Assembly: GCA_017522185.1 (NCBI GenBank)
Contig: JAFWZZ010000010.1
Span: 1-64,000 of the forward strand
Reading direction: 5' to 3'
Length of the DNA stretch: 64,000 nt
Source: Bacillota bacterium
Lineage (GTDB): Bacteria > Bacillota > Clostridia > Peptostreptococcales > Anaerovoracaceae
Shown here: one piece after another, positions 7,195 to 17,816 of the stretch
Layout: every line of letters starts with the position of its first letter
Position numbering within the stretch: position 1 is the first letter of the stretch
Translations under genes and position numbers: made by a program
Notes under the pieces: model-generated
Seen by the model: only the letters and a program-made list of their open reading frames with translations
Database searches by the model: none
What the model was told of the DNA's origin: nothing

Positions 7195-7941
7195 ATGGCA
7201 CGACCAAGAAAAAACAGATTGGTCTACTCCATGCCTTCCTGTGAAGGCTTCGTCCCCCTGGGATATCACCGGAGCGAGGAAATCGAAACCGTCGTCATGA
7301 CAGTAGATGAATACGAAACCATCAGACTCATCGACTACGGAAAACTGACACAGGAGACTTGTGCAGAGCGGATGGGTATTTCCAGACCAACTGTAACAAA
7401 CATTTACGAAACTGCCCGCTTCAAGCTGGCAGATGCTTTACTCAACGAAAAGAGACTTCTGATCGCAGGCGGCGATTACGATGTCTATCACGAAAACAAA
7501 TTAACAGGTATCATAGAAAAGGAGAGCAGAATCATGAAAATTGCAGTAACTTATGAAAACGGACAGATTTTCCAGCACTTTGGACATTGTGAAAACTTCA
7601 AGATCTACACAGTCGAAGACGGCAAAGTTGTAGATGCGAAGGTTGAAAATGCAGCAGGCTCCGGACACGGCGCGCTGGCAGGCTTCTTAAAGACTTTAGG
7701 CGTAGAAGTTTTGATCTGCGGCGGTATCGGCGGCGGTGCACAGATGGCCCTTGCGGAAGCAGGCATCAGATTATTCGGCGGTGTCATCGGAGAAGCCGAT
7801 GCGGCTGTAGATGCATTGCTGGCAGGAAATCTGGCATACAATGCAAACGTGCAGTGTAACCACCACGGCCACGGACATGGCCACGAAGAAGGTCATGCAT
7901 GCGGAAGCCACGGTTGCGGAAGCCACGGCTGCGGACACTAA
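7195..7941 (+). CDS. DUF134 HTH protein fused to a NifX/NafY-type domain
   Basis: The 248-residue fusion has an N-terminal DUF134/UPF0251 domain (about 1-95) with a sigma-like helix-turn-helix (TQETCAERMGISRPTVTNIY), then a dinitrogenase iron-molybdenum-cofactor-binding-type domain (about 115-220; FQHFGHCENF, GGIGGGAQMAL). The last 25 residues are His/Cys-rich (GHGHGHEEGHACGSHGCGSH), a likely metal-binding tail. ATG 7195 is chosen because AAGGAGAGAG lies just before it; an in-frame ATG at 7171 lies inside the operator. No nitrogenase genes are in the window, so a metal- or redox-sensing regulator is the likeliest role, by inference. Confidence 0.85.
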   Translation: MARPRKNRLVYSMPSCEGFVPLGYHRSEEIETVVMTVDEYETIRLIDYGKLTQETCAERMGISRPTVTNIYETARFKLADALLNEKRLLIAGGDYDVYHENKLTGIIEKESRIMKIAVTYENGQIFQHFGHCENFKIYTVEDGKVVDAKVENAAGSGHGALAGFLKTLGVEVLICGGIGGGAQMALAEAGIRLFGGVIGEADAAVDALLAGNLAYNANVQCNHHGHGHGHEEGHACGSHGCGSHGCGH

Positions 7942-7968
7942 TCTTCCTTGTCAAAGGAGCAGGTACCT

Positions 7969-8616
7969 ATGGATAAAAAAAGAATTTTGATATACGGTGA
8001 CTCCAATACACACGGTTTCCGTATCGACAACGGTCTCAGATTTGACCGTAATACCCGCTGGCCCGGTGTCTGTCAAAACGAACTGGGCGAAGAGTATGAA
8101 ATCTTGGAAGAAGGACTCAATGGCAGAACTACCTGTCATGATGAGCCTGGTATGGAGTTTAGAAACGGACTTAACTATATCGAGCCCTGTATCCGCACCC
8201 ACCTGCCTCTGGACGCAGTCTGCGTCATGCTGGGTTCCAACGACCTGAAGGCGGAGTTCCATCAGACGGCTGTATCCGTTGCAGAAAACGCCGCAAAGGT
8301 GCTGGCTAAAGCACGATGGGTAGTAAACAGCAAGTATCCGGACAACAGCTGCCGGTACGTGCTCATCGCACCGCCAGAGATAGGCCCCGAAGTCATACAC
8401 GGGCCTTTCGCCTGGGATTTCGAAGGACAGAGAACCATCGATACATCAAAGGACTTCGCACCTGCCTTTGCGCAGCAGGCGGATTTACACGACTTCCTGT
8501 TTTTTGATGCAGCAAAGCACGCGCGTCCCTGCAGAATCGACGGTCTCCATCTGGATCCAGAGAATCACAAATCCCTAGGGCTTGCATTTGCAAAATGGAC
8601 AAAAGAAAACTTATAG
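7969..8616 (+). CDS. SGNH/GDSL hydrolase
   Basis: The 215-residue product has the four SGNH blocks: GDSN (nucleophile Ser near residue 12), NGRTT, GSNDLK and DGLHLDPENH with the catalytic Asp/His. The pattern resembles arylesterase/acyltransferase-type members, acting on esters; the substrate is unknown. No signal peptide is seen, so it is cytoplasmic. AAGGAG precedes ATG 7969; an upstream in-frame TTG at 7948 has no ribosome site. It starts 27 bases after the DUF134 fusion and probably shares its promoter. Confidence 0.88.
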   Translation: MDKKRILIYGDSNTHGFRIDNGLRFDRNTRWPGVCQNELGEEYEILEEGLNGRTTCHDEPGMEFRNGLNYIEPCIRTHLPLDAVCVMLGSNDLKAEFHQTAVSVAENAAKVLAKARWVVNSKYPDNSCRYVLIAPPEIGPEVIHGPFAWDFEGQRTIDTSKDFAPAFAQQADLHDFLFFDAAKHARPCRIDGLHLDPENHKSLGLAFAKWTKENL

Positions 8617-8623
8617 TTAAGAA

Positions 8624-8659
8624 AGAGGATTGTCTCACAGGGGCAATCCTCTATTTTTC
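8624..8659. terminator. Bidirectional terminator between SGNH hydrolase and adhesin genes
   Basis: AGAGGATTG (8624-8632) pairs with CAATCCTCT (8644-8652), followed by ATTTTTCT on the plus strand; the minus strand reads TTTCTT after the stem. It serves two convergent genes. Confidence 0.85.
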
Positions 8660-11600
8660 TATTCATCCTTTCGTCTGGTTCCTGCAATCAGACCGCTGAC
8701 ACCTAACACGGCGACCATCATCCATCCAAGAGGATGATTCGCATCCCCGGTTTGAGGTGTTTCAGGTTCGGGTTCAGGTTCGGGTTCGGGTTCAGGCTTT
8801 TGTTCAGTATCTGGTGCCGGTTCAGGGATTGGTGCCGGTTCAGGTTCAGGCAGGGGCGTTGGTAGCAGCTCAGAATCCGGCTCAGGCGCAGGTTTCGGCT
8901 CAGGCACAGGTTCTGGTTCAGGTTCCGGCACGGGCTCAGGCGCAGGTTCTGGCTCCGTCTCAGGTTCTGGTTCTGGTTCCGGCTCAGGCACAGGTTCTGG
9001 TTCCGCCTCAGGTTCTGGTTCAGGTTCCGGCACGGGCTCAGGCGCAGGTTCCGGCTGTGGCTTAGGCTCAGGTTCAGGATTCGGCTCGGGCTCTGGTTCA
9101 GGTTCCGGGGTGGGTTCGGTCTCTGGCTTTGGAACTGGTGCAGGTTCCGCTACGACAGTTTTTTTATCCAGCATGGTATAAGTTTGGAACTCTGCGGTTT
9201 CTTTGACCTCAATGATCATAGGCTCCGCCTTCTCATATCCGTCAGGTGCCTTTAACTCTGTCAGAGTATAGGTTCCAACCGGCAGTCTGCAGAACTGTTT
9301 TGCATTCTCTGTAGATTCCCATGTTGCAACCCTATCAGCGTTTTCATCGGTTAATTGCAGAGTCGCACCTGACAGAGATTCCTTTAATTCAGCATCGGCT
9401 TTCAGAATTTCAACCTTTGTGTAATCATTTTCGAGTGTGAAAGTCTGAACTTCCGCGGTGTCTTTAACAGTAAAGGCTATATCCTCTGTTTTTACATAAC
9501 CGGCAGGAGCTTTTGCTTCGCGCAGGATATATTCGCCTACAGGAATACGTTCGATGAAATGAGGGTTTTCATCGGTAATCCATGTATCGAATGTTGCACC
9601 AACGTTAGGATTTCCGTCTTCATCTAAAGGAATGATGGATAACTGTGCGCCGATAACAGGTTCTCCTGTTTCGATGTCAGTTTTAATGATTTCAACTTTT
9701 GTATAGTCATCCTTCATTTCAACCTTCTGGACTTCTGCAGTATCGGAAACAGTGAACTTTACGTCTTCCGCAGCCACGTAGCCGTAATCCCAGGCCTGTC
9801 CTGTCAAGGTTTCACGTAGGATATAATCGCCAACAGGAAGTCTTTCTACGCGGTGTTCCTTATCATCTGTAATCCAGGTTTCAAAGGCTTCACCCAGTTT
9901 AGGCAGACCGAAGATATTTACCGGATAGATGGCAAGCTGTGCGCCGACAACAGGTTCACCCGTTGCAATGTCCGTCTTTGCGATATCCACCTTGGTGTAG
10001 TCATCCTTCATTTCCAGTTTCTGTACGTCTCCCGTATCAGGAACCGTAAACTCGATATCTTCCGCAGTAACATAACCGTAATCCCAGGCCTGGCCTGTTA
10101 AGGTTTCACGCAGGATATATGTTTTTCCTACTTCCAGACCTTCAACCCTGTGTTCCTTATCTTCTGCCAGCCATGTTTCAAAGGTATTGCCGGCGTCAGG
10201 ATTTCCTTCGCTGTCCAGCGGAATGATGGCAAGCTGGGCACCGATGACATAGTCACCTGTTGCGATGTCTCTCTTTGCAATATCAAACTTTGTAATCTGG
10301 TTTTCCACTTCAACCGGAATCACTTCACCGTCGGTATCAACCGTTACAGGATAAGATACATCGGATAATGCAAAGCCGACAGGCGCCTTGATTTCCCGGA
10401 CAATATATTCGCCATAAGCAACGTTTTCAAATGAAAATGCACCGTTTATATCAGAAATATCCGTCAGGATTGCATTGCTTTCCATAAACTCAATTTCATC
10501 CGGCCAGAACAGTCCCATCAGGGCATCCTTCAGTTCTACTCCTGTTTCACTGACCTTACAGCCTTCGATGCTGCCTCTGATGATTTCGTTATCAATCAGA
10601 TTACCGTCGTTTACATCAACTTCTACTGTGGCAATATTCTGGTCCTTGTAAGTAAAGTCTACAGGATACTTGGTATTATCCAGAATATATCCTTCAGAGG
10701 TTTCAGCCTCCTTCACGTAGAACTCGCCATGCGGCAGGTCTGCCGTAAAGGTGCCGCTGTAAATTCCACCGTCTTCTGTTACACCGATGGCTTCCACCAG
10801 GCCGTCTGCAGGAATGGAGGTACCATCCTGGGCCTTGATTTCGTTCTTAGCATAGATACCGAAGACGATGTCTTTGTGTCTGTCTTTTCCGTATTTAAAC
10901 AGCGTGTCTGTTTCCAGAGCCTTTGATAAGCTTACGGACGCAGTCTGTCTTTCGTTATCGACAGAGACACTGTCGCCTACCTGCACCTTCTGCATGTCGT
11001 AAACAAGTTCTGTGTTGAATACAGATGTATTTAATACATGGTTCTCGCCGGCAGTAACCTCTTTGACTTCGTATTTGCCAAGGTACAGTGCCTTGGACTG
11101 TGCGATGCCGTCAGCGTCAGTGGTCACAGTGTCAACTTTTTCACCGGCGGAATATCTCTTTGTTCCTTCAGGCGTCACGATATCTTCTTTCGCAAAGATA
11201 TCAAAAGCTGCATCTTTGATTCTGCCGTCTGCAAATACCGGCGTGCAGCTTCCGTCAGCATTTGCGGTCACGCTCTTTAGGATTTCACCGGTCTTTGTGA
11301 TTTCGATAACGCCCTTTTGCGGATCGTTTTCCTTCACGACAACAACAGGGTCCTGTGTGCCGTCAACTCTGAACATGACAGGGTCAGAAGATAGAACGTA
11401 GCCTTCAGGCGGTGCCTGTTCCACCAGCTCATAGCTTCCGTAAGGCAGGGTACCAGGCAACTGGAAAGTACCGGTTTCATCGGTTTCAAACACATCCAGG
11501 GTATGCTTGTTCGGATATTTGATTTCAAAACTGATCCAGCCGTCTGTCGTACCGGCGTGTCTGATTTTGAACTTCGCCCCGGCAACTGGGATGGTCTTTC

Positions 11601-14600
11601 CTGTTTCACTGTCCTTCTTGATAACCTGCACATCCCTGTCAATCTGGTCGTTGTTCAAAATGAAGGAGTACGGTGAAGCACTGCTGCTGTCCTCGTTGAT
11701 GAATACGTCAAAATCAGGAACCTTATCATGTCCTTCCGTAGTGTTTACCTGATGTACCGTGTAAACGCCGTATGGCAGTGCCTTTGTTTCCGCATAACCA
11801 CGGTAATTTGTTGTAATGGTCTGTTTTTCGCTGTCCAGAGCATTCCCATAGCTTCCTGCGGATTTCAGGTAAATCTGGAACTGAATTCCGGATTCAGGTA
11901 CTAAACTACCTGTTTCAGACTGGGCATTTAACACCTTGGTAATGACAACCTTATTCTTAATTACGTCGTTCTGCACCAGGCGTTCCAGCGGAGTGTACTG
12001 TACGGTAATGGTATCGCCTTCCAGCTCATCCAGCCTGTACTCCGTCTTATGCGGCAGATAGCCTTCCGGCGGCGTGATTTCCTTTACAATATACTTCTGG
12101 TTGCCGTCGCCGATGTTATAGTACGGTGTTGTGAAGGTATAGTCGGTTCCGGTGGTATATTTTTCAACCAGAGTGCCGTCTCTGTAAAGGCCAAAGACTG
12201 CACCTTTCAGTGTCGCATCACCCTGGGCGCGCTTACCGCTTTCGCTGTCCTGTTTTTCCAGCTTCAGGCAGAACTCCTTCGGGTCGTTGATGTTTGTCTT
12301 TTGGGTATACGTGATTTCTGGATTCGATGCGGTACCGGTATGGTCTACGGTTGTAAATCTCGGTTCCGGGTCGAGGATATAGCCCTTTGGCGGAACGACT
12401 TCCGTAATGACGTAAGAACCGATCATACCGACAGGTATACCGTTGTCATCTTTATATAGCGGTATTGTATTTCTCGCCGGATCTAAATAGTCATCACGAA
12501 AACCGATTATGCCGACACCATTCTCCATTTTGGTGTTAAAGTACCAGGTTCTCTTCGCTGTTTCACCGCTTAATCCACTCCGGTCTGCTGCAATCTTGGT
12601 ATAATATTCCACCTTGAAAACAGCACCTGCAAGGGACGGCTTATTCGCCTTGTTATTACCCGGTTCTTTATCTAAAGCGATGGTAATCGGGTCAAGCAGA
12701 GGCGGTTCTTTGGATGTATGCGTTGTTACCTTATTTCTCTCAACGGTAATCTTCTGCACGCCCTGGCAGTCAAGGTCAAAGCCCGGAGATGCTTCAAGTT
12801 CCCTGATATAGTAGTCGCCAACCGTCAGTTTCGCTTCTTCGGATTCTCCGGTTGCTTTCGTAATGAGCAGAGCAACTCTTCTCGTCGTATCATTGTAGGT
12901 TGCCGCAGTTTTGGTCGTATAGATACCGTATTTCGCACCGGCCAGACTGTACTGCTGCGGACATTCATCCAGCACATAGCTTTCGCTTGCAGCAACCTTT
13001 TTGACCTTTGCCGTACCGGTGGAAATCGGTTCCACGGAGTTTACGGTTTCCGTTTCGTCAGAGGACAGGACAACTTTGTATGCTTTTTCATCCAGTTCCA
13101 GATTAGCAGGTGCCTTGTATTCGCGTACATAGTATGTACCTGGCAGAAGAGATACTGTATTGGTGTTGCCGTCTTCTTTGGTCGTCAGTGTTTTCTGTTT
13201 GTTGACGTTGTTTTTCGCATCCGCTTCGGACAGATATACCCCGTACTCAGCACCGGCCTTACCGTAATCATTTTTGGAATACGGCGCCACCGTTTTCGTT
13301 TTCTTTTTCAGCATTACAAAGCCCGGTTTCGGCATATCAGTGGATTTTACCGTCACGGTCACATAATCGCCGTAAGGAACGTAAACCTCATGAACTTTTG
13401 TATCCAGCTCGTAATGTGCGGCTGCTTTGGTTTCCTTCACGTAGTAGGTTTTTCCAGCCGTTACCTCAATGGTTTTCGTCGTGCCATTGTCTGCAGTTGT
13501 CAGCGTCCACTTTCTGTTGCTGTCGCTTCCGGCATCGGCAGAAGTCAGATATACACCGTATTCCGCCCCTGCGATGGTGTATTCTGAAGGGCTTCCCTTT
13601 GATTTTACCAGGGTGATATATCCCGGTTTCGGTACATCCGTGGATTTTACCGTTACTGTTTTGGTCGGCAGAACAGTTATCTTATGTATGGTTTTATCCA
13701 GTTTCAGCCATTCTGGGCAGGATGTTTCCCTTACATAGTAGGTGCCGGGATCCAGGGTTGCTGTTTCCGTGTCCCCGTTGGCATCGGTAGTCAGGGACTT
13801 AATCCTGTGTGCACCGTTTTCCGCATCGGATAATGACCCGTAGATGCCGTATTTTGCCCCTGCAAGGGAATACCCTGCAGGAATCGGACTGATGGTGGTG
13901 GATTTCTTTACTTTTGCATATCCCGGTTTCATCTTATCCACAGAATAAAGGGTAAGAGGCTCCGTCTGTCCGTAAGGAACCACTGCGGTCTTTACTTCGG
14001 TATCCAGTTCCAGCCAGGAAGGACAGTAGTATTCCTTCACGTAGTAGGTGCCGGGATAAAGACTCACGGTATTGGTGCTGCCATCTGCAGTTGTGGTCAG
14101 GACTCTCTGCAGGTTTACGTTTGCGTTGGCATCTTCCACGCTCCGGTATACACCGTATTCAGCACCTGCCAGGGTATACCCTGCAGGAAGCGGCGCATCG
14201 GCAGATTTCACCAGGTTCAGTCTTCCCGGTTTTACCCAGTCAACGGATTTAACGATTACCGGACCGTCCTGTCCGTAGGCTGCCTTTACCGGATAGATGG
14301 TCTGATCCAGCACCAGCCAGGAAGGGCATGAGATTTCGCGGACATAGTAGGTTACTTCCGGCAGAATGGTTACGGAATTGGTCCGGCCCCACTTGTCAGT
14401 AACCAGGCCGTACAGTCTTCCTGCTTCGGTATTGGCTTCTGCCGCAGCATAGCTGTCATAAACGCCGTACCAGGCACCTTCAAGGGAAAATCCGTCCGGA
14501 ATCGGACTCGCATCGGTCGATTTCTCCACGTAAAGTTTAGCCGGTTTCATGTAGTTGACAGAGAAAACGGTTTCCGCTTCTCCCGGGAGCAGTTCAACCT

Positions 14601-16008
14601 CTTTTACCTCAGAATCCATACTCATCCATGCCGGGCACCAGATTTCCTTGACGTAATACTGCCCGGGATCCAGCGTTACCGGGTCGGTGGTTCCGTCTGC
14701 TTTGGTTGTCAGAACGGCTTTGCGTTCTTCTGCATCCGTGGAGGCTTCGTCCGCAGCTTCCATGGATGTATAGACACCGAACTGAATGCCTTCGATGGTC
14801 TGTCCGGAAGGCACATAGCCGATGTCAACGGATTTGTTGATTCGGATGGTCCCAGGGGCAGCCTTATCCACAGAGTAAGCCTTGGAAGTCTTACCGGAAA
14901 TAACGGTCACAACATGGGTCGTCTTATCAATCTGCAGCCAGGAAGGACAGGATATTTCCTTCACATAATATGTTTTTCCTGCTTCCAGTCCCGTTGCAGT
15001 ATTGGAAACGCCACTTTCTTTGGTTGTCAGAGTTTTTATCCTGTTTTTATCACTACCGGCATCAGCTTTTGACGCATAAACCCCGTACACAGCCCCTGCA
15101 AGGGAATATCCTGCCGGGATTGGGTCAACGTTGGTAGTCTTGACGACTTTGATGCCGCCTTCTTCCAGCGGATCCTCGGATTTCACCGTCCAGCTTCCGC
15201 CTTCCTGCATGGTCTTACTGTAAACGGCTTCATCAAGACCGAATCCGTCTGGGGCTGTAATTTCTTTCACGTAATACGTCTTACTGCCCGTGAAATATAC
15301 AGTCAGCGAATCAGTCGTGCCGTCTGCCTTCGTGGTCAGAATGCCGACACGTTTTGCCTCATTATTGCTATTTGCGGCTGCCTTTGTGGTATATATGCCG
15401 TACTTTGCACCTGCAAGACTCTTTGATGTTGGAGTTTCAGCAGTCTTTTTCAGTGTGATTATGGAAGGGCTTACGCTTCTCCATGCCAGCATCTGCTGTG
15501 CTCCATTGACCGGTGTTGCCTTATATGCGACAAACCTGTTCGGTACGGGCTCGGCGGCATTGGCCTTTGCATGGGCATCATCATAAAGGCTGTTAACATC
15601 GTCGGTCAGAATGTAGTTATTCTTTGGAACATCACCGGTATGTCTTGCTGCCGCACGGGAAATGATGTACTGCTGCTTGTTTTCATCTGCAGTAAAGCGG
15701 TCTTTTCCCAGATAGGCGATCCATGCAAGGGTGCTGCTTCTTGACAAGAAGGCCATATTCACTTTGCCGCCGACAGAAGGAATGCTCTGGTTGGACGGCT
15801 CCATGCAGGTGGCATCATACGTCTTCCCGTTGTCATCTTTCAGCGTAAAGCCCCAGTTAATACTGCCAGACTGAATCACAGCCTGTTCACGGTCTTCCAC
15901 AATACCGTCCAAAGCCATAGCGATGGATGATGACATGCTGGTAAAGATCAGGATAAACGCCATCATCAATGCTAAGACTTTCTGCAGTCTTTTGCTTTTC
16001 GTTTGCAT
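8659..16008 (-). CDS. Giant sortase-anchored Cna-B/SpaA repeat adhesin
   Basis: The 2449-residue surface protein has a signal peptide (about 1-32); a thioester-domain-like N-domain (about 45-175; TYDATCMEP with Cys68, then [10 protein letters not shown]); nine SpaA-like repeats of about 100 residues (about 182-1106), each with a strand Lys, a YYVKE-type Glu and a terminal Asp/Asn able to form Lys-Asp/Asn isopeptide bonds; about eleven more divergent Cna-B domains (to about 2280); a Pro-Glu spacer (about 2284-2418); and a TPQTGD sorting motif with hydrophobic tail and RRK. Family knowledge says such rods are covalently wall-anchored adhesins. No promoter is evident upstream, so it may be read through from the FN3 gene at 16090-17670. 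No sortase is in the window. Confidence 0.9.
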   Translation of the reverse strand: MQTKSKRLQKVLALMMAFILIFTSMSSSIAMALDGIVEDREQAVIQSGSINWGFTLKDDNGKTYDATCMEPSNQSIPSVGGKVNMAFLSRSSTLAWIAYLGKDRFTADENKQQYIISRAAARHTGDVPKNNYILTDDVNSLYDDAHAKANAAEPVPNRFVAYKATPVNGAQQMLAWRSVSPSIITLKKTAETPTSKSLAGAKYGIYTTKAAANSNNEAKRVGILTTKADGTTDSLTVYFTGSKTYYVKEITAPDGFGLDEAVYSKTMQEGGSWTVKSEDPLEEGGIKVVKTTNVDPIPAGYSLAGAVYGVYASKADAGSDKNRIKTLTTKESGVSNTATGLEAGKTYYVKEISCPSWLQIDKTTHVVTVISGKTSKAYSVDKAAPGTIRINKSVDIGYVPSGQTIEGIQFGVYTSMEAADEASTDAEERKAVLTTKADGTTDPVTLDPGQYYVKEIWCPAWMSMDSEVKEVELLPGEAETVFSVNYMKPAKLYVEKSTDASPIPDGFSLEGAWYGVYDSYAAAEANTEAGRLYGLVTDKWGRTNSVTILPEVTYYVREISCPSWLVLDQTIYPVKAAYGQDGPVIVKSVDWVKPGRLNLVKSADAPLPAGYTLAGAEYGVYRSVEDANANVNLQRVLTTTADGSTNTVSLYPGTYYVKEYYCPSWLELDTEVKTAVVPYGQTEPLTLYSVDKMKPGYAKVKKSTTISPIPAGYSLAGAKYGIYGSLSDAENGAHRIKSLTTDANGDTETATLDPGTYYVRETSCPEWLKLDKTIHKITVLPTKTVTVKSTDVPKPGYITLVKSKGSPSEYTIAGAEYGVYLTSADAGSDSNRKWTLTTADNGTTKTIEVTAGKTYYVKETKAAAHYELDTKVHEVYVPYGDYVTVTVKSTDMPKPGFVMLKKKTKTVAPYSKNDYGKAGAEYGVYLSEADAKNNVNKQKTLTTKEDGNTNTVSLLPGTYYVREYKAPANLELDEKAYKVVLSSDETETVNSVEPISTGTAKVKKVAASESYVLDECPQQYSLAGAKYGIYTTKTAATYNDTTRRVALLITKATGESEEAKLTVGDYYIRELEASPGFDLDCQGVQKITVERNKVTTHTSKEPPLLDPITIALDKEPGNNKANKPSLAGAVFKVEYYTKIAADRSGLSGETAKRTWYFNTKMENGVGIIGFRDDYLDPARNTIPLYKDDNGIPVGMIGSYVITEVVPPKGYILDPEPRFTTVDHTGTASNPEITYTQKTNINDPKEFCLKLEKQDSESGKRAQGDATLKGAVFGLYRDGTLVEKYTTGTDYTFTTPYYNIGDGNQKYIVKEITPPEGYLPHKTEYRLDELEGDTITVQYTPLERLVQNDVIKNKVVITKVLNAQSETGSLVPESGIQFQIYLKSAGSYGNALDSEKQTITTNYRGYAETKALPYGVYTVHQVNTTEGHDKVPDFDVFINEDSSSASPYSFILNNDQIDRDVQVIKKDSETGKTIPVAGAKFKIRHAGTTDGWISFEIKYPNKHTLDVFETDETGTFQLPGTLPYGSYELVEQAPPEGYVLSSDPVMFRVDGTQDPVVVVKENDPQKGVIEITKTGEILKSVTANADGSCTPVFADGRIKDAAFDIFAKEDIVTPEGTKRYSAGEKVDTVTTDADGIAQSKALYLGKYEVKEVTAGENHVLNTSVFNTELVYDMQKVQVGDSVSVDNERQTASVSLSKALETDTLFKYGKDRHKDIVFGIYAKNEIKAQDGTSIPADGLVEAIGVTEDGGIYSGTFTADLPHGEFYVKEAETSEGYILDNTKYPVDFTYKDQNIATVEVDVNDGNLIDNEIIRGSIEGCKVSETGVELKDALMGLFWPDEIEFMESNAILTDISDINGAFSFENVAYGEYIVREIKAPVGFALSDVSYPVTVDTDGEVIPVEVENQITKFDIAKRDIATGDYVIGAQLAIIPLDSEGNPDAGNTFETWLAEDKEHRVEGLEVGKTYILRETLTGQAWDYGYVTAEDIEFTVPDTGDVQKLEMKDDYTKVDIAKTDIATGEPVVGAQLAIYPVNIFGLPKLGEAFETWITDDKEHRVERLPVGDYILRETLTGQAWDYGYVAAEDVKFTVSDTAEVQKVEMKDDYTKVEIIKTDIETGEPVIGAQLSIIPLDEDGNPNVGATFDTWITDENPHFIERIPVGEYILREAKAPAGYVKTEDIAFTVKDTAEVQTFTLENDYTKVEILKADAELKESLSGATLQLTDENADRVATWESTENAKQFCRLPVGTYTLTELKAPDGYEKAEPMIIEVKETAEFQTYTMLDKKTVVAEPAPVPKPETEPTPEPEPEPEPNPEPEPKPQPEPAPEPVPEPEPEPEAEPEPVPEPEPEPEPETEPEPAPEPVPEPEPEPVPEPKPAPEPDSELLPTPLPEPEPAPIPEPAPDTEQKPEPEPEPEPEPETPQTGDANHPLGWMMVAVLGVSGLIAGTRRKDE
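8757..9160 (-). repeat. Low-complexity Pro-Glu coding repeat
   Basis: About 400 bp of imperfect hexanucleotide repeats (minus strand CCxGAx) encode a (PE)n-rich wall-spanning spacer of about 134 residues with scattered Ala, Val, Thr and Lys. The opposite strand is open too but reads as Val-Gln-Val-Arg repeats, an artefact. Such tracts are prone to length variation by slippage. Confidence 0.85.
12690..15470 (-). repeat. Nine tandem Cna-B/SpaA-encoding repeats
   Basis: Units of about 300 bp encode the same order of motifs: a Lys strand, AGAxYGVY, TTxxDGxT, GTYYVKE, then xLD and a closing SVD/KPG. The nucleotide sequence has diverged, so this is an old duplication rather than a fresh one. Units 2-6 carry Cys-Pro-x-Trp after the catalytic Glu. 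Confidence 0.85.
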
Positions 16009-16046
16009 AATATTCTCTTTCCTTTCCCTAGTTTTTTGAATCTATG

Positions 16047-16077
16047 TAAAAACCGGAAAGCGTTGTGCCTTCCGGTT
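16047..16077 (-). terminator. Terminator-like hairpin between FN3 gene and giant adhesin
   Basis: On the minus strand AACCGGAAGG pairs with CTTTCCGGTT, loop CACAACG, followed by T5. It lies 12 bases after the FN3 gene stop and 39 bases before the adhesin start. With no promoter seen after it, partial read-through may set the ratio of the two products. Confidence 0.75.
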
Positions 16078-16089
16078 GAAAATGAAGTC

Positions 16090-17670
16090 TTAGTCGTTCC
16101 AAACTACGATGATACCAGGTATTTTTCCTATATCGGAGTTTTCAAGAAGATAATTATATTCAGATTCAGTAAATGTATCTTCATCATATCCCACAATAAT
16201 CTTATATTTCTCATCCGGGCAGCCGTCCTGGTTATCGTCGAAAGCGCCGGAACCGTAACTGATTTGCATTGCCTGACTCCAACATTCAGTTTGTTTATCT
16301 GTGAATGCCTGTGGATCAATTGTCTTAAATATAATTTCACCTTTATGCTTAATCCAGTAAACCTTTTTTGTCTCATAAACCGGAACCTTTACCGTAACCA
16401 TCCTTTCAGCAGGTTTTTCCGGTTCTTCCGGCGCTTCCGGCACTACAGGTGTATTCGGATTATCAGGAGCAGGGGATTCGTCCGGAACGGATGGTGCCTC
16501 TGCTTCCGGTTCCTCATATGCCTCAACTTCCGGCATCTTAGGAAGTGCTGGTGGTTCGTCGGATACCACTACATCCGGATCTACGATATTTTTCTCCTTG
16601 CTGGAAATCTTATTGAATTCCTCATCGCTTTCGGTTTTATAAATGACCTTGCCGGATTTATCTTTGATATAAAACAGGTATTTCTCTTCGTATAACGGAA
16701 CATGAACGGTTACTATCGGTTCATCCGGAGCAGAAGGCGTTACCAGCTGTTCTTTTTTTGGAATGACTTCTTCTTTAGTTTCTTCACATCTGTAACAACC
16801 GTATTTTGTATAACCTTCTTCTGTAAAGGTCGAAGGCTTCATGCCGGTAATGTGCCATCTATGTCCGAAAGCCAGCGCACCTGCTTCTTTTTTTGTTACC
16901 GGGCATCTGCCGCACTTATATTCCGTGTATCCGCTGGATGTGCAAGTTGGAGCAGCTTCTTTTTCCACCTGGAAATGATGGCCCACAATTGCACAGTCCG
17001 GGGTGACAGGAACAGATGGTTCGTCTGGGACTGCAGGCTTCTTTCCTGTGACAACTGTCTTTGCTGCGGATTCTGTCATCTTGCCCGCTTTGGAAACTGC
17101 CTTTACCTTATATGTGTACTTGGTGTCATATGCAGTTTTCTTATTTGTATAGGAAAGGGCAGTGGTTGTCTTAACCAGAACGTATTTTCCGCCGGTTTTC
17201 CTTCTGTATACCTTGTACTTGATTGCGCCCTTGGTACTCTTCCAGGTTACCTTAACACCGTTAATGCCCTGGACCTTTGCTGTGATTACAGGTTTCTCAG
17301 GCTTGGTGAAAACTACCTTAATCCTGGAGGTGCTCTTTCTTCCTGCCTTGGAAAGGGCAGTCACTTTGTAAGCATACCTGGTACCGTATGCCAGCTTCTT
17401 GTTCCGACATTCTCTCTTGGCAGTTGTCTTAACCAGGACGAACCTGCCGTCAGCTTTTTTTCTGTATATTTTGTATTTCTCGGCATTCTTTGCCTTGCTC
17501 CACTTCAGATTTACCGTATTGTTATTTACAGCCGCAGCCTTGGTAATCTTCGGTTTTTCCGGCAATTTACTTGCAGCAAACGCGGCTTCACCTGACATGG
17601 CAAAAGACCCGGTTACAAGAACTGCAGACATCAGCGTTACTGCTGTCAGCCTGCTCAATGCTTTTCTCAT
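16090..17670 (-). CDS. Secreted fibronectin type III / CxxC-repeat protein
   Basis: The 526-residue product has a signal peptide (about 1-33) and two fibronectin III-like domains (about 38-122 and 124-208; VNLKWSKAKNAEKYKIYR and VKVTWKSTKGAIKYKVYR). Two CxxC modules follow (YKCGRC, YGCYRC, about 225-300), of a type common in clostridial surface proteins, then two HVP/VKVPVYE-type segments separated by a Pro/Glu linker. No sorting motif or membrane anchor is seen, so release or non-covalent wall binding is likely. Function unknown. It lies directly upstream of the giant adhesin in the same direction. Confidence 0.8.
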   Translation of the reverse strand: MRKALSRLTAVTLMSAVLVTGSFAMSGEAAFAASKLPEKPKITKAAAVNNNTVNLKWSKAKNAEKYKIYRKKADGRFVLVKTTAKRECRNKKLAYGTRYAYKVTALSKAGRKSTSRIKVVFTKPEKPVITAKVQGINGVKVTWKSTKGAIKYKVYRRKTGGKYVLVKTTTALSYTNKKTAYDTKYTYKVKAVSKAGKMTESAAKTVVTGKKPAVPDEPSVPVTPDCAIVGHHFQVEKEAAPTCTSSGYTEYKCGRCPVTKKEAGALAFGHRWHITGMKPSTFTEEGYTKYGCYRCEETKEEVIPKKEQLVTPSAPDEPIVTVHVPLYEEKYLFYIKDKSGKVIYKTESDEEFNKISSKEKNIVDPDVVVSDEPPALPKMPEVEAYEEPEAEAPSVPDESPAPDNPNTPVVPEAPEEPEKPAERMVTVKVPVYETKKVYWIKHKGEIIFKTIDPQAFTDKQTECWSQAMQISYGSGAFDDNQDGCPDEKYKIIVGYDEDTFTESEYNYLLENSDIGKIPGIIVVWND

Positions 17671-17733
17671 TTTTCATTCTCCTTTCAGTCTTAGATGTAT
17701 TGGTCTGCATTCCCGCCGAATACAATGCTAAAC

Positions 17734-17785
17734 AAAAAACAGCTTACCTCCACGGAAACATTCGTCCATGAAATAAGCTGTTTTT
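17734..17785. terminator. Bidirectional terminator, long nested stem
   Basis: AAAAACAGCTTA pairs with TAAGCTGTTTTT across the site, and an inner CATGGA/TCCGTG stem (minus strand) stacks on it. T-runs flank both sides. It ends the PIN toxin transcript. Confidence 0.8.
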
Positions 17786-17816
17786 CATTTAACTATTCAT
17801 TTTTAACTTTTCTACG

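Noticed and set aside
8757-9065. Plus-strand frame of 102 codons rich in Val-Gln-Val
   Set aside because: It is the mirror of the Pro-Glu repeat of the adhesin gene; composition is an artefact of the hexamer repeat.
8757-9160. Possible CRISPR-like repeat array
   Set aside because: Repeats are contiguous imperfect hexamers without unique spacers and encode a Pro-Glu stalk.
12718-13587. 289-codon plus-strand frame inside the adhesin gene
   Set aside because: A Phe/Arg-rich shadow of the repeated domains; no start signal.
17671-17816. Riboswitch before the FN3 gene
   Set aside because: The long nested hairpin fits the terminator of the PIN toxin gene; no conserved ligand-binding core was recognised.
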